Shown: positions 45,801 through 53,728 of the stretch, piece by piece
Position numbering within the stretch: position 1 is the stretch's first letter
Layout: every line of letters begins with the position of its first letter
NCBI RefSeq assembly: GCF_025152525.1
Contig: NZ_JALXXL010000014.1
Span: forward strand, 1-55,782
Length of the DNA stretch: 55,782 nt
Source: Corynebacterium sp. p3-SID1056
Lineage (GTDB): Bacteria > Actinomycetota > Actinomycetes > Mycobacteriales > Mycobacteriaceae
Reading direction: 5' to 3'
Program-made: the position numbers and the translations under genes
The notes under the pieces: generated by a model
What the model was told of the DNA's origin: nothing
Seen by the model: the letters and a program-made list of their open reading frames with translations, nothing else
Database searches by the model: none

Positions 45801-46583
45801 GATCACCAGCGCCACGTTCGGCAGCTGGGTGAGCAGTGGCTGGAAGCGCGCCGACAGCTTCGCGGCCCGCATCTTCACCGCATACAGTTCGCGGCCCAAG
45901 CCATCAAGCGTGTCGACGCCACGCTGCTCCCCACCAAACGCCTTGACCACCCGCACCCCGGAGATGGTTTCTTCCACGTGCTCCGCCAAGTCCGCGGTGG
46001 CCTGCTGATTGACCCACGTCGCCGCGTAGAGCGCTTTGCGCGAGCGATTCGCCTCCCACAGAATCAGCGGCAACAGGCACAGCGCCATCGCGGTGAGCGA
46101 AAGATCCATGGTGCACATCACCACGAGCGTGCCGACCAGCTGCATCGCGCGGGTAAAAAACATCGGCGTTTGCCCCAGCACCATCGCATAGAGGTTCAAA
46201 TCTGAAATCGAGCGCGAGACGATCTGCCCGGTCACGATGTCGTCTTGGCCGTTGCCGTCTAAGCGGTGCAGGGTGCGCAGCAGTTCCAGGCGCAACCAGT
46301 GCTGCGAGGTTGCCGCAAGCCTGCCGGAAGCGTAGCGGCGCAATGCCCCGAGCGCGTAGGTGACCAGCGCGATGCCCACCATCGCCCACGCCGTGGCAGT
46401 GATGGAACCCTCGGCGTTGCCGGTGGCGATATCCACCGCGCGCCCCGTCAGTGCCGGAAGCACCACCTGCAGCCCCGCGGCGAGCGCGGCAGCGGCGAAG
46501 GCGAGCGCCGTGGCGGCGCGGTTGGCAGCAAAAGAGCGGCGCAGCAGCTGCACACCGCGTTTCGGGGCGGGGGTGTCGTGCAT
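42867..46583 (-). CDS. fused heterodimer-type ABC exporter (TMD-NBD-TMD-NBD)
   Basis: Two half-exporters corresponding to Rv1273c and Rv1272c are joined in one 1238-residue chain. Membrane domain 1 is at about residues 15-320 and NBD1 at 340-570, then TMD2 at 660-970 and NBD2 at 1000-1230. NBD1 has Walker A GPPGAGKT near 369 and LSGGQRQ near 481, but its catalytic Glu is Asp (VLDDATSAID) and the Q-loop Gln is replaced (CVFDDAF). NBD2 has normal Walker A, Q-loop (VPQES) and LLDEATATLD, with signature LSSGQ. This predicts one degenerate and one working ATP site. It starts five bases after the EcsC-like gene stop, so the two are coexpressed. Substrate unknown; multidrug or lipid export is usual. 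Confidence 0.92.
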   Translation of the reverse strand: MHDTPAPKRGVQLLRRSFAANRAATALAFAAAALAAGLQVVLPALTGRAVDIATGNAEGSITATAWAMVGIALVTYALGALRRYASGRLAATSQHWLRLELLRTLHRLDGNGQDDIVTGQIVSRSISDLNLYAMVLGQTPMFFTRAMQLVGTLVVMCTMDLSLTAMALCLLPLILWEANRSRKALYAATWVNQQATADLAEHVEETISGVRVVKAFGGEQRGVDTLDGLGRELYAVKMRAAKLSARFQPLLTQLPNVALVITIVAAGLIVIRGGITIGVFVAFTAYLTSLTSSMSMLTNQYVRLQMGMSSFGRLDQVLALAPDAAPTRGRAPAGPVGLAFDRVRFATGGNTVLRGVSFRVTPGETLAVVGPPGAGKTMAVQLAGGFYRPDAGRCLLLDANSHPTDYADLSPSEIRSKVTCVFDDAFLFSSSVFDNIALGAPAALRGADLQRAVHEAARLACATEFIEQLENGYDTTVGERGLTLSGGQRQRIALARALISRPEVLVLDDATSAIDATTEAHILHNLRTKLDGVAVVAIAHRQSTVDHADHVLVLDAGTVTAEGTREEVVATEAYTRLMAPGEAKDAAPAGEPTHDKLWPEVAAPTRRVVAHAGPHAVVADAEVLANVEKLPPARETPGLDEDTLARLRTPTGAGNEFKVSQLFRAVRGLIAATVVLLVIGVLADLAFPTLIRASIDNGIAPADPRALFTIAGAALGVVCVAWGANAWLTVLSARSGERLLYGLRLRSYAHLQQLGLSYFERHLSGRIITRLTTDIDTLSSFLQTGLAQAIVAVGSLVGVSAMLLATDDQLTLTALSAVPVIAVATFVFRRLSRRFFRAARTQISAVNGEFAELIGGIRVTQMYNAEARAEAAFARASLHYQRLRMRSVGLLAAYFPGMQAISQIMTAAVVGVGAHRVAAGDLSVGVLVAFTMYLSQLYGPIQQLGQIFDSWQQATVSFERITQLLDERTTVPDHGTNPGAAEAARGVLALERVSFGYGGVEKHSHPRLVIEDMDLAIQPGETVALVGPTGAGKSTVVKLLARFYDPTAGRISASGTDIADFPLPSWRRALAQVPQESYLFPGTVADNIAYGWDVGGDRGAREKEIEDAVRRLGALDVIAAIPGGFHAPVGERGRGLSSGQRQIIALARAEMLRPDVVLLDEATATLDPATEHAVLDAAGRATAGRTSIIVAHRLLTAKRADRVIVIDGGRIIEAGTHETLVKSEGKYAQMWAINRDRG

Positions 46584-46587
46584 GGGG

Positions 46588-47511
46588 CTAGTGTTTGGTG
46601 GCTTCTACCGCGGCGTCGATGTTGGCGCGCTCCGTGTCATCGTCATCCTTGCGGTCGAAGAGGTTGCGGATCCACCGGGCGTAGGACTTCGGATCGAGGC
46701 TCAAGCCTGCCGTCTCCTTCTCTTCCTTGTCGCGCGGAGGCAGTGGGGCGGCAAAGGCATCCGGGAGCAGGGCAAGCGAGTTCGAGACGCGGGAGATGAT
46801 CGCGTCGGCGAGCTTGCGGTTCGCTGTCGTACCTGCGATCGCGCCGAGTCCGAGCGGCAGCATCTTGCCAATCCAGGCGCGGCGCATCCGCTTGCGCACC
46901 GTCTTCATCGTCTTCATCGCGGTGCGGGCCAGCATGCCGTTGGCCTCCGCCAGGCCGGGACCGGCAAAGCGGCTCAGCGTGGAGCGCGAGGGCAGTCGCG
47001 TCGCGTTTTCACCGACGAAAGTATCCACGACAGCGAGGCCTTCTGCGTCTGCGAGCACGGTGAGCACCATCGCGCGACGCTGCTCGGGGTCCTCCGGGTC
47101 ATCCCCGCGCAGGTACGCCGACGCCACGGTGTAGAAGGCTGCAAGATCCAAGAACAGGACCGACTCACCGGCCACCGCAGCCGAGCCGGTAACCAGGCCT
47201 ACACCGGGTACGGCTGCCGCCGCACCAACGCCGGCGCCGGTGGCGGAAACGGTATTGCGGAAGTGCGCGTCCATGCGTTCCTGCACCTGCGCCGGGGTGG
47301 CGCTTTCATCCTGGCGACGCAGCCAATCGACGTAGGCGCGGATCGTGCTGGTCTGCAGCTGGACGGCCTTTTCCACCGCGCTGATAAACGCGCGCCCGAT
47401 CGGCCCGGAGGCCTGCTTAAGCTCCGCCAAGTCCGTCGGCGCAGCAGTGCCCTCTCCGCGGTCCTCTCCGCGTGCGGGCGCGTCCTTCTTGCGGCGTGAA
47501 AACAATCCCAT
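46588..47511 (-). CDS. EcsC-like family protein, 307 aa
   Basis: There are no strong catalytic motifs. The central part (residues 70-130: ATGAGVGAAAAVPGVGLVTG, then a hydrophobic helix GESVLFLDLAAFYTVASAYL) resembles EcsC-family proteins, with a second hydrophobic stretch (MLPLGLGAIAGTTANRKLADAI) near 205. N- and C-termini are highly charged. The start is ATG at 47511 (MGLFSRRKK) with AAGGAGAGG upstream; the longer frame to 47697 is a shadow of the carboxylesterase region. The fused ABC exporter follows after four bases. EcsC-type proteins are often linked to ABC exporters, which fits. The family call is tentative. Confidence 0.7.
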   Translation of the reverse strand: MGLFSRRKKDAPARGEDRGEGTAAPTDLAELKQASGPIGRAFISAVEKAVQLQTSTIRAYVDWLRRQDESATPAQVQERMDAHFRNTVSATGAGVGAAAAVPGVGLVTGSAAVAGESVLFLDLAAFYTVASAYLRGDDPEDPEQRRAMVLTVLADAEGLAVVDTFVGENATRLPSRSTLSRFAGPGLAEANGMLARTAMKTMKTVRKRMRRAWIGKMLPLGLGAIAGTTANRKLADAIISRVSNSLALLPDAFAAPLPPRDKEEKETAGLSLDPKSYARWIRNLFDRKDDDDTERANIDAAVEATKH

Positions 47512-47600
47512 ATACCTCTCCTTCAAGCATGACTTCTGCTCCATTTTGCAACATTGGGCGGCGACGGGGGAGGCGGGGCGCATTGATGCGCGTGCTCGCT

Positions 47601-47606
47601 TACTGT
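47601..47606 (+). promoter_or_regulatory. candidate -10 (TACTGT) of the carboxylesterase gene
   Basis: TACTGT lies eight bases before the ATG at 47615, with only GGGG between, so the mRNA may be leaderless or have a very short leader. Confidence 0.35.
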
Positions 47607-47614
47607 GGGGTGCT

Positions 47615-49186
47615 ATGGAGACCACGGAGGAGCCAATCGCTGTCACCACGGCAGGCCGGGTGCGTGGCGTGGTGGATCCCCGCACCGGCGTGCGCACGTT
47701 CCGTGGCGTGCCCTACGGTGCCACCACCGGCGGCGAGGGGCGCTTCCGCGCGCCCAAACCTGTCGCACCCTGGTCCGGGACCCGTGATGCCACAGCGTAT
47801 GCCCCGCCCGCAATGCAGGGCTTCTTCGGCTGGACCGACAACGTCATCGGCACCGAGGACTGTCTCACCCTCGACATCGTGCGCCCCAATACCGACGAGG
47901 AACTGCCCGTGGTGGTGTACTTCCACGGCGGGACCTTCGTCACGGGCTCGAGCCACGAAAAAGTCCTGCAAGGACACTTCCTGGCCAACACCACCGACGT
48001 GGTCTACATCTCCGTGAATTTCCGCCTCGGCGTGTTCGGCTACCTCGATTTCCGCAGCCTCGGCGGCGATTGCGTGGCCAACCCAGCCCTCCTCGACCAA
48101 ATCCTTGCCCTGCGGTGGGTACACGACAACGCGGCGAATTTCGGCGGCGACGCCGGACGCGTGACCATCATGGGCGAGTCCGCAGGCGGCGCTGGCGTTA
48201 TCCACCTCATGTGCGCACCGGCAGCGCGCGGTTTGTTCCACCGCGCGATCGCGCAGTCGCCGCCGGTGGCAAGCGTGCACTCGCGTGTCCAAGCCGAGAT
48301 GTGGGTCCGCAAACTGCTGCGCGGCATGGGGCTGCCGCCGAGCACCGGGCTGGCAGAGCTGCGCGCCGCCGACGCCGAAGCGCTCGTGCGGGTGGGGCAG
48401 TCCATGCTGCTCAACCGCAAAGAAATCGTCCAATTCAACACCAGCTTTATGCCGACTGTCGACGGCATCACGCTCCCCGCGCACCCAATCGACGTCTTCC
48501 AACAAGGCGAGCAGGCGGCTGTGCCGCTGATCATCGGCACGAACTCGGACGAGGCGAGCTTTGCCAAAGCGCTCTACCAAACCAACAAGTCGCGGTTGAA
48601 GGCCGCGCGCCGGGCACTCGGCGTCTACGACCCGGCTCACGCAGACGCGGTGCTGGCCACCTACGACCACGTGGACGGGCGCCGCAAGTTCGCGGCGCTC
48701 ATCGCCGACGCGGTCTTTTGGGCGCCGTCAGTCATGCTGGCCACCGAGCACCGACGCAAAGCCCCAACCTGGATGTACCGCTTTGAATACGCCTCGGCCA
48801 CGATGCGGCGGCTCGGCCTGGGGGCGATGCACACCTCGGAGCTAACTGCCGTCTTCGGGGACGCGCGCGCGACCCGCGCAGCCAAACTCGACCCGTTCCC
48901 GCAGCGCGCAGACTTTGATGAGGTCAGCGCCGCCATGCAATACCACTGGGGGTCCTTTTTCCATAACGCCCACCCTGGGGAGAAGTGGCCGATCTACGGC
49001 TTCCGCAGCGACACCGAACCAGGTCGCGCTACCGCGGTGTTCGCGGCGTCCTCTTATGTGGAATACGACCCGAAGGCGGCGCAGCGTCGCGCTTGGGAGG
49101 GCTTTGACATGCGCGAATGGGGCATGCACCGGCAGGATCTGGTGGATTCGTTTACGCAGGGGCTTGCGCAGGACGGGCCGGTGTAA
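47615..49186 (+). CDS. type B carboxylesterase
   Basis: This is an alpha/beta-hydrolase of the carboxylesterase/para-nitrobenzyl esterase family. The nucleophile Ser189 is in the elbow GESAGG. The oxyanion region HGGTFVTGSS is near residue 107. Early family marks include FRGVPYG near 28 and EDCLTLDI near 83. A C-terminal His (MHTSEL near 407) completes the expected triad, with an acidic residue after GTNSDEASF near 308. There is no signal peptide, so it is cytoplasmic. The length of 523 aa is normal. The start is ATG at 47615; longer frames upstream are shadows. It is divergent from the EcsC-like gene. The natural ester substrate is unknown. Confidence 0.92.
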   Translation: METTEEPIAVTTAGRVRGVVDPRTGVRTFRGVPYGATTGGEGRFRAPKPVAPWSGTRDATAYAPPAMQGFFGWTDNVIGTEDCLTLDIVRPNTDEELPVVVYFHGGTFVTGSSHEKVLQGHFLANTTDVVYISVNFRLGVFGYLDFRSLGGDCVANPALLDQILALRWVHDNAANFGGDAGRVTIMGESAGGAGVIHLMCAPAARGLFHRAIAQSPPVASVHSRVQAEMWVRKLLRGMGLPPSTGLAELRAADAEALVRVGQSMLLNRKEIVQFNTSFMPTVDGITLPAHPIDVFQQGEQAAVPLIIGTNSDEASFAKALYQTNKSRLKAARRALGVYDPAHADAVLATYDHVDGRRKFAALIADAVFWAPSVMLATEHRRKAPTWMYRFEYASATMRRLGLGAMHTSELTAVFGDARATRAAKLDPFPQRADFDEVSAAMQYHWGSFFHNAHPGEKWPIYGFRSDTEPGRATAVFAASSYVEYDPKAAQRRAWEGFDMREWGMHRQDLVDSFTQGLAQDGPV

Positions 49187-49195
49187 GCGGAAGTG

Positions 49196-49225
49196 CTGAC
49201 GTGGCGCGGGTTTCCTCGCTAGGCT
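49196..49225 (+). promoter_or_regulatory. candidate promoter of the acidic protein gene
   Basis: CTGACG (49196-49201), an 18-base spacer and TAGGCT (49220-49225), with the ribosome binding site AAGGAA near 49250. Confidence 0.4.
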
Positions 49226-49265
49226 AGGGCAGGCCTGGACTGGAGAGTGGAAGGAAACCGCCGCC

Positions 49266-50042
49266 ATGAGCTTTTTCGAAGACATTGCAACCAGCCTTGA
49301 CCGTGAGGGAATCGAGTCCCGCGTCCACGACGAGACGATGTTCGTACCGATCACGTCCGAAGTGGAAATCCAGTTTGTTGAGATCGATCCGCTACTGCCT
49401 GCCGCTAACGTCTACATCGCCGCCGCGGACGTCGACGAAGACGACGAGGAGTTCGAGGCCGCGCTGGTTTCGGTGGTGTTCTCGGTGGAAAGCGCGGTGG
49501 CGACAGTCGCCGAGCACATGGCCACCGACCAGGTCATCACGGTGCTGCGCGACCTGCTCGAAGGCACCGACGAGCGCATCGAGGACCTCGAGTTTTACCC
49601 TGATCGGCTGAACAACCAGCTCGTGCGCGCGGAAGTCGGCGAAAGCGCGGAGCTGCAGGTCCACGTCGAGGTCGTTGACGCTACGGCGACGGCCGCGGTC
49701 ACCTTCATCGCGCTTTCCGACAACTACGACGACCTGATGGACGACGCAATCGGCGAACTGTGGGAGTCCGACGGCGACGCCGAGCTGACCGAGGAGGACC
49801 GCCTGCGCCTGTTCGAGACCGTCCACAGCGAGGCCGTGTCTGAAGCAGAGGTGCTCGAGTTGGGCACGTTTACCGACGTCGATCGGCTCTTCGACGTCCT
49901 GTCGCTCGCCGCCGACCAGGCCGAAGAATGGGAAGGCCAGCTGTTGCCGCTCGAGGACGAGGACGACGAGCTCGACATCTACGACATCTTTGGTCTCGAT
50001 GACGGTGACGACACCGACGACACCGAAGACACCGAAGACTAG
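49266..50042 (+). CDS. highly acidic protein of unknown function, 258 aa
   Basis: The protein has very few Lys residues and many Asp/Glu. The N-terminal 110 residues read as mixed strands and helices (MSFFEDIATSLDREGIES, FVPITSEVEIQFVEI) reminiscent of YbjN or type III secretion chaperone-like folds, and a similar pattern recurs at about 110-215, suggesting an internal duplication. The last ~30 residues are almost pure Asp/Glu/Thr (DDTDDTEDTED). No catalytic motif or membrane helix. ATG at 49266 with AAGGAA upstream. It ends one base before the stop of the convergent next gene. I do not recognise the function. Confidence 0.82.
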   Translation: MSFFEDIATSLDREGIESRVHDETMFVPITSEVEIQFVEIDPLLPAANVYIAAADVDEDDEEFEAALVSVVFSVESAVATVAEHMATDQVITVLRDLLEGTDERIEDLEFYPDRLNNQLVRAEVGESAELQVHVEVVDATATAAVTFIALSDNYDDLMDDAIGELWESDGDAELTEEDRLRLFETVHSEAVSEAEVLELGTFTDVDRLFDVLSLAADQAEEWEGQLLPLEDEDDELDIYDIFGLDDGDDTDDTEDTED

Positions 50043-50540
50043 CTACGCTGCGGTGAGCCCCTCGAACATCGAGGGCGGGGAGGCAACCGGGGCGAAATCA
50101 CCATCGGCGAGCCACACGTAGTTGGCAGTGCGCGGCGAGGGGAGCTCGTGGATTGCGTCAACCGCGTCGCGCGGGACGAGCGCACGCACCCAGGCTTCGG
50201 CGAGGCGCCGGTCGGTGGGCAGTCCGGAGGGGTCCGAGATGCGGACCTCGATGAGGAAGGCGGGGACGCGAGTCTCGCCGAAGCCACGGATGCGGGCTTG
50301 CGCGCGGGGGCCGACTCTGCGGCGGGTAATTGCGATGTTGAGCTCGGCGCCGTGGGCGAGGCGGGGGAGTCGCTTTGTTGGTGGGCGCCAGGTCGCGCTT
50401 TCGCGGGCGAGCGAGCGCGGGTGATGGATGATACCGCGGAGGCGGTCGACGCACTCGGGCTCGGTGACGTGGATGTGCTCGGCGAGCGCGGCTGGCGTGT
50501 GGCTGACGGGGGCGGGTGTGCTGTGCGTGAAGTTCATCAT
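50043..50540 (-). CDS. hypothetical protein, 165 aa
   Basis: There is no recognised domain. The basic central part (residues 45-95, rich in Arg) is followed by a beta-rich stretch (PAFLIEVRISDPSG) and a helical segment (RRLAEAWVRALVPRDAVDAI). The ATG at 50540 (MMNF) is chosen because TAGAGT lies exactly seven bases upstream and no ribosome binding site is visible; a second ATG follows at 50537. The frame's third-position bias is coding-like, and its promoter geometry matches other genes in the window. The end abuts the acidic-protein gene. Function unknown. Confidence 0.65.
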   Translation of the reverse strand: MMNFTHSTPAPVSHTPAALAEHIHVTEPECVDRLRGIIHHPRSLARESATWRPPTKRLPRLAHGAELNIAITRRRVGPRAQARIRGFGETRVPAFLIEVRISDPSGLPTDRRLAEAWVRALVPRDAVDAIHELPSPRTANYVWLADGDFAPVASPPSMFEGLTAA

Positions 50541-50547
50541 GGTTGGC

Positions 50548-50553
50548 ACTCTA
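50548..50553 (-). promoter_or_regulatory. candidate -10 (TAGAGT) for a leaderless mRNA
   Basis: Minus-strand TAGAGT followed by seven bases and the ATG at 50540. It is the same hexamer, in the same TTTAGAGT context, as the permease promoter at 23846-23851. Confidence 0.5.
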
Positions 50554-50658
50554 AAGGCCGGGCCGAACACAGCCGCCACGCATTCGAACGGGTGTGTTAA
50601 TGTGCTGGTGGCGTGTCCGGAAGCGAGAGGTGAGTGCCTTGAAGAAGCGGTGACGCGC

Positions 50659-50664
50659 TACGCT
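50659..50664 (+). promoter_or_regulatory. candidate -10 (TACGCT) of the MFS-nucleoside hydrolase operon
   Basis: TACGCT is followed by seven bases and the ATG at 50672 with no ribosome binding site, which predicts a leaderless mRNA. Confidence 0.45.
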
Positions 50665-50671
50665 ACTCGCG

Positions 50672-51877
50672 ATGAGCAAACCCACCCCACGACTTTCGGC
50701 AACCCCCGCACCGCGGATTCCCCGCACAATCTGGGTGCTGGTGGGGGCTGCGTTCATGATCGCGCTTGGCTACGGCTTCATCGCACCGATCTTGCCGCAG
50801 TTCACGGCGAGCTTCGGCGTGTCCATGGCGGCTGCGGGCGCGGTGGTCTCTGTCTTCGCCGCGGCCCGACTTATCGGCGCTCCCGGGGCAGGTTGGCTGG
50901 TGGACAAGCTCGGCTCGCGCCCCATCTACATCACCGGCTTAAGCGTGGTCGCGGTCGCGACCTTCTTCGTCGCCTTCGCAACCGCCTATTGGCAGATTTT
51001 CGCGCTGCGCTTTCTCGCCGGCTTCGGCTCGACCATGTTCACGCTCTCGGCGCAGGCGCTCATTGTGCGGGTGACGCATCCGTCGATCCGCGGGCGCGCC
51101 AACGCCGTCTACGCTTCGGCGTTCTTGCTCGGCAATATTATTGGGCCGGTGATCGGCGCGGCGCTGTCGTTTCTGGGCTTTCGCATCCCCTTCGCCGTGT
51201 ACGGCCTGATGGTGGGCGCTGCCGCGCTGTTCGTCTGGGCGGCGACGCGCGACCCGCAGGGCAGGGCACAGCTACCGCCGCCGCTGTCGCCGATGCAGCT
51301 TTCCAGCGCGCTGCGCATGCCGACCTACCGGGCACTGTTGTCTTCGGCGTTCACGCACGGCTGGGTCAACTTCGGCACCCGCGTGTCCGTTCTCCCGCTG
51401 TTCGCCGCCGCCTTCTTTACTAACGGCGGTGCCGCCGCGGGCTTCGCGCTCACCGCCTTTGCCCTGGGCACTGCGGTCACGCTGCAGTTCTCCGGCCGGC
51501 TCGCGGATAAGCACGGGCGCAAACCGCTGATCGTCGCCGGGCTCGCCGCCACGGCGCTGTTTACCGGGTCGATGGGGCTGGCCACCTCTGTGGTGCCGCT
51601 GCTGGTGCTCTCCGTGCTCGCGGGAGTGGGCAGTGGGCTCATCGGTCCGGCGCAGCAGGCGTCGTTGGCGGATATCATCGGCAACGATCGTTCGGGCGGT
51701 AAGGTGCTGTCGACCTTCCAGATGGCGCAGGACGCGGGCCAGATCTTCGCGCCCATCGTGGTCGGGCTGCTCGCCCAGGCCTTCGGGTTCGGGGTGGCGT
51801 TTGTGGCGTGCGCGGGGATAGCGGTGGCGTCGATAAGCATTTGGCTTGGCTGCGGCAAGGAAACGAAAAGGAGCTAA
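50672..51877 (+). CDS. MFS transporter
   Basis: This is a twelve-helix major facilitator of 401 aa. Helix 1 (IWVLVGAAFMIALGYGFIAPIL) and the first-loop motif GAGWLVDKLGSRPIYI near residue 73 (the MFS G-x-L-D-x-x-G-R motif) are clear. The equivalent loop in the second half reads GRLADKHGRKPLIV near 275. It looks like the DHA1 drug:proton antiporter type, but nucleoside or base carriers also fall in this superfamily. The stop lies three bases before the nucleoside hydrolase start, so the two form an operon. The substrate cannot be read from sequence. Confidence 0.9.
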   Translation: MSKPTPRLSATPAPRIPRTIWVLVGAAFMIALGYGFIAPILPQFTASFGVSMAAAGAVVSVFAAARLIGAPGAGWLVDKLGSRPIYITGLSVVAVATFFVAFATAYWQIFALRFLAGFGSTMFTLSAQALIVRVTHPSIRGRANAVYASAFLLGNIIGPVIGAALSFLGFRIPFAVYGLMVGAAALFVWAATRDPQGRAQLPPPLSPMQLSSALRMPTYRALLSSAFTHGWVNFGTRVSVLPLFAAAFFTNGGAAAGFALTAFALGTAVTLQFSGRLADKHGRKPLIVAGLAATALFTGSMGLATSVVPLLVLSVLAGVGSGLIGPAQQASLADIIGNDRSGGKVLSTFQMAQDAGQIFAPIVVGLLAQAFGFGVAFVACAGIAVASISIWLGCGKETKRS

Positions 51878-51880
51878 ACC

Positions 51881-52876
51881 ATGAGAGTCGTGCTGGACTG
51901 CGATCCCGGGATCGACGACGCATTCGCGCTGGTCTACCTCACTGCGGCGCACCACGCGGGCGAGATTGAGCTCGACTGTGTGACCACTACCGCGGGCAAC
52001 GTGGATGCGGTGCAGTGCGCGCAAAACGCGGCTTGGATTCTCACGCAGTGCAACCTGCCCGCCGTTCCGCTGGCCGCGGGCGAGGCGCAGCCGCTCGAGC
52101 TGGCGCTGACCACCACTCCCGAGACCCACGGCGAGTATGGGCTGGGTTACGCGCACGCCCCGGCGCGGCACGTCGCCAGCGACTGGGACATGCTCTGGTG
52201 CGACGCCATCGAGCGCGGCACTGAGGACCTCCACCTCATCGTCACCGGGCCGCTGACCAACCTCGCCACCTTCGCGCGCCGCTACCCGCGCCACTTTGCG
52301 CGCCTGCGCCACATCACCGTGATGGGCGGGGCCGTGAACTATCCGGGCAACACCACCCCGACCGCCGAGTGGAACTTTTGGGTCGACCCGCACGCCGCCG
52401 CAGAGGTCTTCGCGCGTACGCCCGTGCCGATCACCCTGTGCTCGCTGGGGGTGACCGAGCAGCTCGTGCTCGACCCGCCGCGCCTCGAGCGGCTGGTGGA
52501 AGCGCTGGGCGACACCCCCGTCGCCGCAGTGCTGTCCGAGATCACGCGCTTCTACTTCGAGTTCCACGAAGACGTCGGCGAGGGCTACTGCGCGCAGCTG
52601 CACGACCTGCTTACCGTGCTCATCGCGCTCGGCCGCATCGAGGTTTCGGCCCTCGATGCCACCGTCGACGTCGAAGCGTCTAGCGAGCTCATGCGCGGCA
52701 CCGTCGCCGCCGACCTGCGCGGCATGTGGGAGCGCGAGCCCAACGCGCGCGTGGTCACCGCCGCAGCCATCGAGCGCGCCTGGCCGCTTATCGACGCCGC
52801 GTGCACCCTCCACGCCCGCTTCACCGCCGGCGACGCAGACCTCAAAGCCGCCTACCACTTAAAGGCCGAGGAGTAA
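51881..52876 (+). CDS. nucleoside hydrolase (IunH/RihB family)
   Basis: This enzyme cleaves the N-glycosidic bond of ribonucleosides to base and ribose. The calcium-binding N-terminus VVLDCDPGIDDAFAL at residues 3-17 holds the Asp cluster (Asp6, Asp8, Asp12, Asp13). The conserved LIVTGPLTNLA is near 118, MGGAVNYPGNTTPTAEWNF near 149 and a C-terminal Asp in ALDATVDVE near 260. The length of 331 aa is normal. The start is ATG at 51881 with AAAAGGAG upstream, three bases after the MFS stop. An ECF transporter with its own likely promoter follows. Pyrimidine or purine preference cannot be called. Confidence 0.93.
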   Translation: MRVVLDCDPGIDDAFALVYLTAAHHAGEIELDCVTTTAGNVDAVQCAQNAAWILTQCNLPAVPLAAGEAQPLELALTTTPETHGEYGLGYAHAPARHVASDWDMLWCDAIERGTEDLHLIVTGPLTNLATFARRYPRHFARLRHITVMGGAVNYPGNTTPTAEWNFWVDPHAAAEVFARTPVPITLCSLGVTEQLVLDPPRLERLVEALGDTPVAAVLSEITRFYFEFHEDVGEGYCAQLHDLLTVLIALGRIEVSALDATVDVEASSELMRGTVAADLRGMWEREPNARVVTAAAIERAWPLIDAACTLHARFTAGDADLKAAYHLKAEE

Positions 52877-52886
52877 CTGCTAGACT
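52859..52886 (+). promoter_or_regulatory. candidate promoter of the second ECF transporter operon
   Basis: TTAAAG (52859-52864), a 16-base spacer and TAGACT (52881-52886) sit at the end of the hydrolase gene. The ~60-base leader contains small inverted repeats (AAGCTT-centred at 52897-52902 and TAGGC/GCCTA at 52916-52935), but I recognise no riboswitch. Confidence 0.4.
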
Positions 52887-52951
52887 TTCGCGCGGAAAGC
52901 TTCGCCGAGGTGACATAGGCGGGGGTTTAGGCCTACTTTAGGGAGCCTTTG

Positions 52952-53728
52952 ATGTCACACCCTGTTTCTGCCTCCGACTGGACGCCCGCGCGCCGCGCGC
53001 TCGTCGCCGCGGGGGCCCTCGTCATCGCCGCGACGTGGATCTACCTCGTGCTGGTGCGTCCAACCGACTGGGAAAGTGTCGGCGGCGCGACCGAAGCCAC
53101 GCTCACCCTTGCCGGCTACGGCATCGGCACGGCCCTGCTGCTGGTCGCCACGGTGCCGATGCTGCCGGCTCGCACGCTTGGGCTGATTCCGCTGGCGATC
53201 ATCATCAACTCTGTTGTCGGCGAGATCGTCGGCTCGATCGGCCTGCCTTTGTACCTGGATTGCATCGGCACCGTGCTGGTCGCGGCACTCGCCGGGCCGG
53301 TGGCGGGGCTGACCACCGGCGCGCTGAACAATGTGGTGTGGGGCCTGCTCAACCCGGCCGCGCTGCCCTTTGCCGCGGGCGCGGCGCTGATCGGCTACCT
53401 TGCTGGCGTGTGCATCCACCGCTTCAACGCGCTGTCGTCCATCGTCCGCGTCGTCGGCTTCGGCATCGTGTTGGGCCTGGTCGGCGGCATGGTCGCCGCA
53501 CCCGTCGCCGCGTTTGTCTACGGCGGGACCGCGGGCGTGGGCACCGGCGCGCTCGTCTCGCTCTTCCGCGAAATGGGCGGCTCACTTATCGCCTCGGTGA
53601 CGACGCAGGCCTTCCTCTCCGACCCGGTGGACAAAGTCATCGTGATGGTGGTGGCCTACCTGACCGTCAAGGCGTTGCCGCAGCGCACCTTGCGCGCCTT
53701 CGCTCCGCGTCATGCGCACGCCGATTAA
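52952..53728 (+). CDS. ECF transporter S component, substrate unassigned
   Basis: This is a membrane protein of 258 aa with six to seven hydrophobic segments (about residues 17-35, 48-68, 75-95, 100-120, 130-155, 165-190, 220-235). The segment LPLYLDCIGTVLVAALAGPVAGLTTG (shown here by its core LDCIGTVLVAAL) near 90-110 is characteristic of a group of unassigned ECF S components. The next genes encode the matching T component and ATPase. Because it directly follows a nucleoside hydrolase gene, a nucleoside or base is the best guess at substrate, but that is inference. ATG 52952 with GGGAG six bases upstream is chosen. It overlaps the T component gene by 17 bases. Confidence 0.85.
   Translation: MSHPVSASDWTPARRALVAAGALVIAATWIYLVLVRPTDWESVGGATEATLTLAGYGIGTALLLVATVPMLPARTLGLIPLAIIINSVVGEIVGSIGLPLYLDCIGTVLVAALAGPVAGLTTGALNNVVWGLLNPAALPFAAGAALIGYLAGVCIHRFNALSSIVRVVGFGIVLGLVGGMVAAPVAAFVYGGTAGVGTGALVSLFREMGGSLIASVTTQAFLSDPVDKVIVMVVAYLTVKALPQRTLRAFAPRHAHAD

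Noticed and set aside
47345..47614. N-terminal extension of the carboxylesterase
   Set aside because: It would overlap the EcsC-like gene start and does not match the family N-terminus, which begins near METTEEP.
52887..52951. Riboswitch in the leader of the second ECF operon
   Set aside because: The leader is only about 60 bases, with two small inverted repeats, and matches no aptamer core I know. An operator is more likely than a riboswitch.
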